Source: an uncultured Prevotella sp.
GTDB lineage: Bacteria; Bacteroidota; Bacteroidia; Bacteroidales; Bacteroidaceae
DNA length: 60,796 bases
Direction of reading: 5' to 3'
NCBI GenBank assembly: GCA_944320105.1
Contig: CALUGA010000012.1
Coordinates: forward strand, 1-60,796
Shown piece by piece: positions 18,127-24,856 of this stretch. The number at the start of each line of letters is the position of its first letter. Positions within the stretch are counted from its first letter, which is position 1. The notes under the pieces were generated by a model that was not told the DNA's origin, did not search any database, and saw nothing but the letters and a program-made list of their open reading frames with translations. The position numbers were made by a program, and so were the translations under genes.

Positions 18127-19461
18127 TCAGCGGGCGTCCACCCTCACCACCTTGGGGCGGGCATCGGGGGCGGCGGTGCGCACAGTTACGTTATCAAGCT
18201 CCACGCCCCGGGCGTGGCGTATGAAGAAGCCCTTGGCCGGCAGCAGGCCCCACATGGTGGCCTCGGGGTATTCGGCAGGCTTCTCGTCGGGCGTAGGCGG
18301 CACCTCGCGGCATCCGCCCGCGTGCTCAATGATGATGTCGCGCAGCACCACGTCGCGCACGGGGTGGCCCGGAAGGCCGGTTATTGAGCATCCCGTTGGC
18401 CCGGCGCCCGTCACCCGCACGTTGCTTATGGTGACGCCGCGCAGGCTTCCCACGCTGTCGATGCGCTGCCCCTCGTAGTATCCCCGGGCGCGGTTGGCCA
18501 GCCTCACGAATATGGGCGACTCCGTTCCCTCGGCCACCACGTTGGTTATCGCCACGTTTTCGAGCACTCCGCCGTCAACCATCTCCACCGAGATGGCCGA
18601 TATTCCGCGCGGCTTTCCGAAGAACTGCGTAGACTGGTCGGCCGATGGCTTTATCACGATGCCGCTGATGTTGATGTTGCGGAAGCCTCCGTTGGTCTCC
18701 GTGCCGAGCTTTATGGCGTTGCAGTGGCTGCTTATTACGCACCCCGTTATGGCCACGTTTTCGCAGAGGCGGGGCGAGGTGCTCTTGAGGGTTATGCCGT
18801 CGTCGTCGCTGTCGGCAATCATGCCGCTTACCACCACGTCGTGGCATCCGTCGATGTCGAGCGCGTCGTTGTTGAAGTTATTGCGGTTGAACACCTTTAT
18901 CCCGCTTATCCTGAGGCGGTCGCAGGCCAGGTAGTGCTGCATCCAGCAGCCGCTGTTGCGCAGCGTGATGTCCTTCACGGTAACGTCGCGGCAGGCTATG
19001 AAGCGCAGCAGGTGGGGGCGGGTAATGCCCTCATCGTTCCACGACAGCTTCTTGAAGGCGCTGCCCCGTCCGTCGATGGTGCCATAGCCGTCGATTACCA
19101 CGTTCTCCGCCCCGTCGGCATAGATGAGCTGTATGGTCTCGGTCTGGGTGCGCAGGGAGAGGTAGTTGGGCTTCAGCCGGCGGTAGTCGGCAAGGTTGCG
19201 GCTGCCGTAGAGGGTTGCCCCGTGCTCCAAGTGCAGGTTAACGTTGCTCTTGAGCACTATGGTGCCGGTCTTGAACGAGCCTGCCGGCACCACCACGCGG
19301 CCCCCTCCGGCAGCCGAGCAGTCGTCGATGGCGCGCTGCAGGGCCTGCGTGGAGAGGCGCGTGGTGTCTGGTGCGGCCCCGTAGTCGATTATGTTGTAGT
19401 CCCTGGCTGCCGCCTGTTGCAGGGCGAGGCAGCAGAGCAGGGCCAAAAACTTCAGTCTCAT
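18127..19461 (-). CDS. Glycoside hydrolase family 28 (polygalacturonase-like)
   Basis: 444 residues with a signal peptide (MRLKFLALLCCLALQQAAA) and a right-handed beta-helix. The GH28 catalytic region is recognisable: NNDALDIDGC (about 202), DSDDDGITLKS (about 220) and SHCNAIKLGTE (about 248). They stand for the classical NTD, DD and GHG/RIK motifs, with the H-C variant seen in other Bacteroidetes enzymes. It should hydrolyse galacturonan or rhamnogalacturonan in the periplasm or outside. It follows the OPT transporter gene by 54 bases and may be co-transcribed. Together with GH95 and PL1 nearby it suggests pectin use. Confidence 0.93.
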   Translation of the reverse strand: MRLKFLALLCCLALQQAAARDYNIIDYGAAPDTTRLSTQALQRAIDDCSAAGGGRVVVPAGSFKTGTIVLKSNVNLHLEHGATLYGSRNLADYRRLKPNYLSLRTQTETIQLIYADGAENVVIDGYGTIDGRGSAFKKLSWNDEGITRPHLLRFIACRDVTVKDITLRNSGCWMQHYLACDRLRISGIKVFNRNNFNNDALDIDGCHDVVVSGMIADSDDDGITLKSTSPRLCENVAITGCVISSHCNAIKLGTETNGGFRNINISGIVIKPSADQSTQFFGKPRGISAISVEMVDGGVLENVAITNVVAEGTESPIFVRLANRARGYYEGQRIDSVGSLRGVTISNVRVTGAGPTGCSITGLPGHPVRDVVLRDIIIEHAGGCREVPPTPDEKPAEYPEATMWGLLPAKGFFIRHARGVELDNVTVRTAAPDARPKVVRVDAR

Positions 19462-19515
19462 GGCTGTTGCTGGTTTATGGTTTTGCGCTTGCGGCGCGGA
19501 GGGTTGCGTCGCGCG

Positions 19516-21507
19516 TCAGGCGCGGTTCACCCTCGTGGCGCGTATGAAGTAAACTATGAGCAGGGCGTAGGCAGCCAGCGCGAGCACCTCCGAGAGGGGG
19601 TTGGCCCACCACGCCGAGTAGTCGAAGCTAACGCCGCAGAAGCGCAGCAGCGCGCTGAGCACACCCATGAGCGCGCCCCCGGCGATGAAGCCCGAGGCAA
19701 TGAGGTTGCCCCGCTCGCCGCGCTCAGCGTTGGCCTTGGCGTCCTTTGAGCGGGTGGTGACAAACCAGTTGAGCGCGCCGCCCACGAGCAGCGGCACGTT
19801 AAGCTCCAGTGGTATGAACATACCAAGGGCGAAGGCCAGTGCCGGCACGCCGCAGAGCGTGAGCACAACGGCTATGAGCGCGCCTATGCCGTAGAGCAGC
19901 CAGGGCGCCCCAACGCCGCTCATGAGCGGGTCGATGACGGCGGCCATGGCGTTGGCCTGCGGGGCGGCGAGCTGCCCGGTGGTGAAGCCGTAGGTTTCGT
20001 TGAGCAGCATCATCACTCCGCCCACGGTGGCGGCGGACACCAGCGTGCCGAGGAACTTCCACGACTCCTGCTTGCGGGGCGTGGCCCCGAGCCAGTAGCC
20101 AATCTTAAGGTCGGTGACGAAGCAGCCCGACATGGCCAGTGCCGTACACACCACGCCGCCCATGATGAGGGCTGCCACCATGCCCGCCGTGCCTTTGAGG
20201 CCCACGGCCACCATCACCACCGAGGCCAGGATGAGCGTCATGAGCGTCATGCCCGACACTGGGTTGCTGCCCACTATGGCTATGGCGTTGGCCGCCACGG
20301 TGGTGAAGAGGAAGGCTATGACGGCCACGAGCGCCACTCCCACGAGGGCGAAGAGCAGGTTGCCGTCCATCACCCCGGCCCAGAAGAACACGAATATGGC
20401 CACGATGGTGACCACGGAGCCTATGGCTATTACCTTGAACGGCAGGTCGCGCTCGGTGCGCGGCACCTCGCGGGCCTGCTGCTTGCCGCCCTTCATCTCG
20501 CGGGCGGCCAGGGACACTGCTCCCTTTATTATTCCCCACGACTTGATGATGCCTATGATGCCGGCCATGGCTATGCCGCCGATGCCGATGCTCTTGCCGT
20601 AAGAGGTGAAGATCTGCTCGGGGCTCATGTCGCCCACGGCCGTGGTTATCGACGGATCCCACTGGTTGAGCACGTCGGCGGGAAACAGCAGGGCCATGCC
20701 CGGCACAATGAGCCACCACACGGCGAGCGAGCCGAGGCAGATGATGAGGGCGTACTTAAAGCCCACGATGTAGCCCAGGCCGAGCACTGCGGCTCCGGTG
20801 TTGACCTTGAACACGAGCTTGGCCTTCTCGGCCAGCGTCTCGCCGGCAGCCAGCACGCGCGTGGTGAAGTTCTCGTTCCACAGGCCGAAGGTAGCCACCA
20901 CGAAGTCGTAAAGGCCGCCCACCAGGCCCGCCAGCAGCAGCGGCTTGGCCTGCCCGGCGCCGCCCGCCCCGCTCACGAGCACCTGCGTGGTGGCCGTGGC
21001 CTCGGGGAAGGGGTACTTGCCGTGCATGTCGCTCACGAAGTACTTGCGGAAGGGGATGAGGAACAATATGCCGATGATGCCGCCCAGCAGCGAGGCTATG
21101 AATATCTTGAAGAACGACGCGCTCATCTCGGGATACTTGGCCTGCAGGATGTAGATGGCGGGCAGGGTGAAGATGGCGCCCGACACCACCGCGCCCGAGC
21201 AGGCACCGATGCTCTGTATGATGACGTTCTCGCCCAGCGCGCCGGGGCGCTTGGCCGCCGCCGACACGCCCACGGCGATGATGGCGATGGGGATGGCGGC
21301 CTCGAACACCTGGCCCACCTTAAGTCCGAGGTAGGCGGCTGCGGCCGAGAAGAGCATGGCCATGAGCACGCCCCACGTCACCGACCAGGCGTTAACTTCC
21401 GCAGGACGCCCTGCGGGGCTCATCAGCGGCTCGTACTTCTCGCCGTCTTTCAGCTCCCGGAAAGCGTTCTCGGGCAGCTGCAGTCTTTCGTTTTCTTTAT
21501 TTTCCAT
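19516..21507 (-). CDS. OPT family oligopeptide/metal-chelate transporter
   Basis: 663 residues with about 15 hydrophobic segments spread over the whole length. Typical OPT features are the N-terminal SVTWGVLMAMLFSAAAAYLGLKVGQVFEAAIPIAIIAVG region and the later YDFVVATFGLWNE and GVPALAFALGMFIPLELNVPLLVGG segments. It is an inner-membrane, proton-driven importer of oligopeptides or peptide-like chelates; the substrate cannot be predicted. Its upstream region is a 9-bp TATAGGCC array plus AT heptads rather than a clear promoter. It may be read from the C_GCAxxG gene, 226 bases upstream. Confidence 0.92.
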   Translation of the reverse strand: MENKENERLQLPENAFRELKDGEKYEPLMSPAGRPAEVNAWSVTWGVLMAMLFSAAAAYLGLKVGQVFEAAIPIAIIAVGVSAAAKRPGALGENVIIQSIGACSGAVVSGAIFTLPAIYILQAKYPEMSASFFKIFIASLLGGIIGILFLIPFRKYFVSDMHGKYPFPEATATTQVLVSGAGGAGQAKPLLLAGLVGGLYDFVVATFGLWNENFTTRVLAAGETLAEKAKLVFKVNTGAAVLGLGYIVGFKYALIICLGSLAVWWLIVPGMALLFPADVLNQWDPSITTAVGDMSPEQIFTSYGKSIGIGGIAMAGIIGIIKSWGIIKGAVSLAAREMKGGKQQAREVPRTERDLPFKVIAIGSVVTIVAIFVFFWAGVMDGNLLFALVGVALVAVIAFLFTTVAANAIAIVGSNPVSGMTLMTLILASVVMVAVGLKGTAGMVAALIMGGVVCTALAMSGCFVTDLKIGYWLGATPRKQESWKFLGTLVSAATVGGVMMLLNETYGFTTGQLAAPQANAMAAVIDPLMSGVGAPWLLYGIGALIAVVLTLCGVPALAFALGMFIPLELNVPLLVGGALNWFVTTRSKDAKANAERGERGNLIASGFIAGGALMGVLSALLRFCGVSFDYSAWWANPLSEVLALAAYALLIVYFIRATRVNRA

Positions 21508-21540
21508 TGGGTTGATGATTGGTTTTCTTCTTGGGTGGGG

Positions 21541-21653
21541 CTATATGGCCTATAAGGCTTATAGGGCTTATATGGCCTATAGGTCTTATGGGGCTTATAG
21601 GGCTTATAAGGCTCATAGGACTTATAGGATTAATAGGGCTAATAGGAAAGCCA
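21541..21653. repeat. 9-bp GGCTTATA array
   Basis: About twelve nonamers (GGCCTATAA, GGCTTATAG, GGACTTATA and variants) between the OPT gene start and the heptad array downstream of the C_GCAxxG gene. Confidence 0.85.
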
Positions 21654-21668
21654 CGCCCTGCCCCGCCG

Positions 21669-21745
21669 CACATTTTCTTAATTTTTAATTCTTAACTCTT
21701 AATTTTTAATTCTTAACTCTTAATTTTTAATTCTTAACTCTTAAT
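21669..21745 (-). repeat. 7-bp array supplying the end of the C_GCAxxG gene
   Basis: On the minus strand this reads as AGTTAAG and AATTAAA heptads. They start inside the last codons of the upstream gene (its IKS-stop is array sequence) and run on for about ten units. Confidence 0.85.
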
Positions 21746-22195
21746 TTTCTCGGCGTAGATGCGGGCGGCGGATATTATCTGCCTCACGCAGGAGCGGGTC
21801 TTGTAGTACTCGGCGGTGCGCTCGGATGCCTCGTAGGTAAGGGGGGCGCCCTTCTTGAGCTTTAGCAGCTCGGAGCAGGTTATGCTGCCGTGCTCGCGGC
21901 GGAACTCCTCGGCCAGCTGCTGCACCAGCTTGTAGCACTCCGACTTGCCCTGGCGGTCGCCCGCCGTGGTGCTGCCGCACTCAAGCCCGGCCAGCACGGC
22001 CATGCCGCACACGGCGCCGCACGTGAGCCTCATGCGCCCTATGCCCGCCCCGAGGCCCGCGCTCACGCGGAGCGCCTCCTCCTGGGTGAGGCCATAAACA
22101 TCGGCAAAGGCGGCCACCACGGCCTGCGAGCAGTTGAAGCCCTGCATGAACAGCTCCTCGGCGCGCCTCATCCGTTCTTTCTTGTCTATCGTCAT
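21734..22195 (-). CDS. C_GCAxxG_C_C family protein
   Basis: 153 residues, a small redox-type family. The defining cysteines are present: FNCSQAV, TCGAVCGMAVLAG (the GCAxxG-like motif), a C in ECYKL, and ITCSELL. The family often sits near metal or redox functions, but its biochemistry is not established. It has a perfect promoter (22261-22291). Its C-terminal residues IKS and stop come from a heptad array, like the miaB end. It may lead a minus-strand unit with OPT and GH28. Confidence 0.88.
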   Translation of the reverse strand: MTIDKKERMRRAEELFMQGFNCSQAVVAAFADVYGLTQEEALRVSAGLGAGIGRMRLTCGAVCGMAVLAGLECGSTTAGDRQGKSECYKLVQQLAEEFRREHGSITCSELLKLKKGAPLTYEASERTAEYYKTRSCVRQIISAARIYAEKIKS

Positions 22196-22260
22196 CTCAG
22201 CAAAGTATTAGGCCAGGCGGCCCTGCCCAAGGCAGCTCCGCCCGAGGTTGTTAGTTCCTG

Positions 22261-22291
22261 CAAAGTTAGCGCAAAAAGGGCTGCGGGCAAA
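22261..22291 (-). promoter_or_regulatory. Promoter of the C_GCAxxG gene
   Basis: On the minus strand, TTTG (22288-22291), a 19-base spacer, then TAACTTTG (22261-22268): an exact consensus match. Confidence 0.85.
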
Positions 22292-22369
22292 ATAAATGCT
22301 GCTGTTTTTTGCCAAAGGCGGCGGCAGCGGCGCAAAAAAACATTACAAAGGGCCATGCCGGGAGCGGCG

Positions 22370-22545
22370 GCGGGCGTTCAGCTGAGCAAAACAGGCCGTT
22401 TGGCACCGCCGAACAGCCCGTTTTGCACCGCCAAACAGCCCATATCGCAACGCCAAACGATACCTGCGCGCAACGCCCTGGCAGCCAGCGCGTTGGCCAC
22501 AAGGGAACAAAGGCCGCCACAATGGCAAAAAACTTTACAGCGCAG
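22370..22545 (+). repeat. 22-bp tandem repeat array 3 with palindromic block and tail
   Basis: Units start at 22392, 22414, 22436 and 22458, exactly 22 bp apart (CAGGCCGTTTGGCA, CAGCCCGTTTTGCA and so on, ending GCCAAA). The palindromic block AACGCCCTGGCAGCCAGCG follows, then AAAAAACTTTACA. It fills most of the 534-base gap between divergent genes. Confidence 0.87.
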
Positions 22546-22586
22546 GCGGCCGCCCACTTTGCAACCGGGTTGCGGCGCGCCCGGCG

Positions 22587-22594
22587 TAACTTTG
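22587..22594 (+). promoter_or_regulatory. -7 box for the czcD-like gene
   Basis: TAACTTTG, no clear -33 box. It predicts a leader of about 130 bases. Confidence 0.6.
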
Positions 22595-22604
22595 CACCCG
22601 TAAA

Positions 22605-22642
22605 CCCCGCCATGCGCCATGATGCGCTGGCACATGGCGGGG
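22605..22642 (+). promoter_or_regulatory. GC-rich hairpin in the leader of the metal exporter gene
   Basis: CCCCGCCATG (22605-22614) pairs perfectly with CATGGCGGGG (22633-22642), with further pairing inside. It lies near the 5' end of the predicted transcript. I could not match it to a known riboswitch. Confidence 0.5.
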
Positions 22643-22729
22643 CCTTAAGCCGCTCCGAGGCATCCGCGAGCCTGCAAGCCCACCCCCGCTGCGACCATGG
22701 CACGAATTAAAGGACAAAAAAGATAAGTC

Positions 22730-23653
22730 ATGGAAGAAACTCACAACCATCACCACCACCATCATGCCCACGTGCATGAGGTGAAGTCGCTCAACGGCAT
22801 CTTCATCCTGTCGATAGTGCTCAACGCCGCCTTCGTGGCCGTGGAGGCCGCGGTGGGCTTCTGGCAGGGGTCGCTGTCGCTGCTGAGCGACGCCGGCCAC
22901 AACCTGGGCGACGTGTTCTCGCTGCTGCTCGTGCTCGCGGGCTTCAAGCTGGCCGCCGTACACACGTCGAAGCGTTTCACCTACGGCCTGCGCAAGAGCA
23001 CCGTGCTCATATCGCTGCTCAACGCCATCATACTGCTCGTGGCCGTGGGCGCCATCATCCTTGAGAGCATACACAAGTTCGCTGAGCCTGCCCAGGTGAA
23101 CGGCGTGGCCGTGTCGTGGACGGCCTTCGTAGGCATAATAGTCAACGGGGCCACCGCACTGCTGCTCATGCACGGGCAGAAGGGCGACATCAACGTGCGC
23201 GGGGCCTTCCTGCACATGGCCGCCGACACGCTGGTGAGCGTGGGAGTGGTGGCCTCGGGCGTGGTGATAACGCTCACCGGCTGGACCTTCGTAGACCCCA
23301 TCGTGTCGCTCATCATAGCCGCCGTGATACTCGTCTCCACATGGCGGCTGCTGGCCGAGAGCCTGCGCCTCACGCTCGACGGCACGCCCGAGGGCATCGA
23401 CGCCGACCGCGTGGTGGAGAGCATGGAGAGGGTGGCCCACGTGGGCGGAGTGCACCACGTTCACATCTGGGCCATGAGCACCACCGCCAACGCCCTCACG
23501 GCCCACGTAACCATCGACGACCCCGCCGCCTGGGAACAGGCCAAGGCCGAGCTTAAGGCCGCGCTCAAGGCCGAGGGCATAGCCCACAGCACGCTGGAGA
23601 TGGAGGCTCCGGGCAGCCACTGCGCCGAGCACTCCATGCGCTACGGTGGCTGA
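22730..23653 (+). CDS. Cation diffusion facilitator, CzcD/ZnT-like
   Basis: 307 residues with a His-rich N-terminus (HNHHHHHHAHVHE), six membrane helices and a cytoplasmic C-terminal metal-binding domain. The metal sites are SDAGHNLGD in helix 2 and HMAADT in helix 5, the H/D pattern of Zn-type exporters such as CzcD/ZitB. It should export Zn2+ (possibly Co2+ or Cd2+) against protons across the inner membrane. The leader is long and structured, so metal-dependent control is possible but untested. A second CDF protein of another branch is at 48720-49649. Confidence 0.92.
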   Translation: MEETHNHHHHHHAHVHEVKSLNGIFILSIVLNAAFVAVEAAVGFWQGSLSLLSDAGHNLGDVFSLLLVLAGFKLAAVHTSKRFTYGLRKSTVLISLLNAIILLVAVGAIILESIHKFAEPAQVNGVAVSWTAFVGIIVNGATALLLMHGQKGDINVRGAFLHMAADTLVSVGVVASGVVITLTGWTFVDPIVSLIIAAVILVSTWRLLAESLRLTLDGTPEGIDADRVVESMERVAHVGGVHHVHIWAMSTTANALTAHVTIDDPAAWEQAKAELKAALKAEGIAHSTLEMEAPGSHCAEHSMRYGG

Positions 23654-23703
23654 CGGGGGCGAAAAACAGTAAAATGGGTATGGCCTGTAATGCGGGAAAT
23701 GCG

Positions 23704-23711
23704 TAACTTTG
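23704..23711 (+). promoter_or_regulatory. -7 box for the DUF362 gene
   Basis: TAACTTTG, 22 bases before the ATG, giving a very short leader. Confidence 0.6.
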
Positions 23712-23732
23712 CGGCGTAAAAACGTTTTTGAT

Positions 23733-24677
23733 ATGAAGAAACTGATTTCTTTAGCCGTGGCCATGGTGGCAGCGGCAGGCGCAATGGCGCAGTCGAAAGT
23801 GTATTTCACCAAGGAGATAACCCCGCAGAGCCTCGTGAAGATATACAAGGCACTGGGCGTGGAGGCCACCGGGCGCGTGGCCGTGAAGATAAGCACGGGC
23901 GAGGCCGGGGGCCACAACTACCTCAAGCCCACGCTCATAAAAGACCTCGTGGACGAGGTGGGAGGCACCATCGTGGAGTGCAACACGGCCTACGCCGGCA
24001 AGCGCAACAGCACCGAGGCCCACTGGCAGACCATACACGACCACGGCTTCGACACGATAGCCGCCGTGGACATAATGGACGAGGAGGGCAACCTGCGCAT
24101 ACCCGTGAAGGACAAGAAGCACATTAAGTACGACATAGTAGGCTCGCACCTGCCATACTACGACTTCATGATAAACCTGGCCCACTTCAAGGGCCACGCC
24201 ATGGGCGGCTTCGGCGGAGTGCTCAAGAACGCCAGCATAGGCGTGGCCTCGGCCGACGGCAAGGCTTACATCCACACGGCGGGCAAGGCCAGCAAGCCTG
24301 CTGAGCTGTGGAACAACCTGCCCGAGCAAGACCACTTCCTCGAATCGATGGCCGCAGCGGCGCAGGCCGTACACGAGTTCTTCGGCGGACGGGTGCTCTA
24401 CATCAACGTGATGAACAACCTCAGCGTTGACTGCGACAGCGACTCTGACCCCGACGCTCCCAAGATGAAGGACGTGGGCATACTCGCATCCACCGACCCC
24501 GTGGCCCTCGACAAGGCTTGCCTCGACATTGTGTTCAACCACAAGGCCACGGCCGGCGACGACAACAAGCCCCTCATAGAGCGCATCAACCGCCAGCACG
24601 GCACCCACATCGTTGACTACGCCGAGCAGATTGGCCTCGGCTCCATGAAGTACCAGATAGTGGAGCTGGAAAGATAA
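23733..24677 (+). CDS. Secreted DUF362-domain protein
   Basis: 314 residues with a signal peptide (MKKLISLAVAMVAAAGAMAQ) and a DUF362 domain, recognisable from GFDTIAAVDIMDEEGN, NLAHFKGHAMGGFGGVLKNASIGV and ASTDPVALDKACLDIVF. The family often includes ferredoxin-like domains, but there is no CxxCxxCxxxC cluster motif here. Its function is unknown. I chose the ATG at 23733 because it starts a proper signal peptide just after the -7 box. The gene ends at a large inverted repeat shared with the convergent regulator gene. Confidence 0.85.
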   Translation: MKKLISLAVAMVAAAGAMAQSKVYFTKEITPQSLVKIYKALGVEATGRVAVKISTGEAGGHNYLKPTLIKDLVDEVGGTIVECNTAYAGKRNSTEAHWQTIHDHGFDTIAAVDIMDEEGNLRIPVKDKKHIKYDIVGSHLPYYDFMINLAHFKGHAMGGFGGVLKNASIGVASADGKAYIHTAGKASKPAELWNNLPEQDHFLESMAAAAQAVHEFFGGRVLYINVMNNLSVDCDSDSDPDAPKMKDVGILASTDPVALDKACLDIVFNHKATAGDDNKPLIERINRQHGTHIVDYAEQIGLGSMKYQIVELER

Positions 24678-24681
24678 AAGT

Positions 24682-24852
24682 GAAGAAGCCCCCTCCGGCT
24701 CCCCCAAAGGGGGAGTGAAGAGTGAAGAATCAAAATGCTTTAAGGGATGGCCTGTGGCATTTTGATTCTTCACTCTTCACTTTTCACTCTTCACTTTTCA
24801 CTCTTCACTTTTCACTCTTCACTCCCCCTTGGGGGAGCCGGAGGGGGCTTCT
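24682..24852. repeat. Large inverted repeat between convergent genes
   Basis: The left arm, GAAGAAGCCCCCTCCGGCTC then CCCCAAAGGGGGAGTGAAGA and ATCAAAATGC, is mirrored on the right by GCATTTTGAT, TCTTCACT heptads and CTCCCCCTTGGGGGAGCCGG then AGGGGGCTTCTT. The right arm carries extra TTCACTC/TTCACTT heptads (period 7). It probably ends transcription from both sides. Confidence 0.9.
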
Positions 24853-24856
24853 TAAT

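Noticed and set aside
22595-22729. NiCo or Mn riboswitch before the czcD-like gene
   Set aside because: I could not find the conserved purine-rich or GRAG-type motifs; only a plain GC-rich hairpin is clear.
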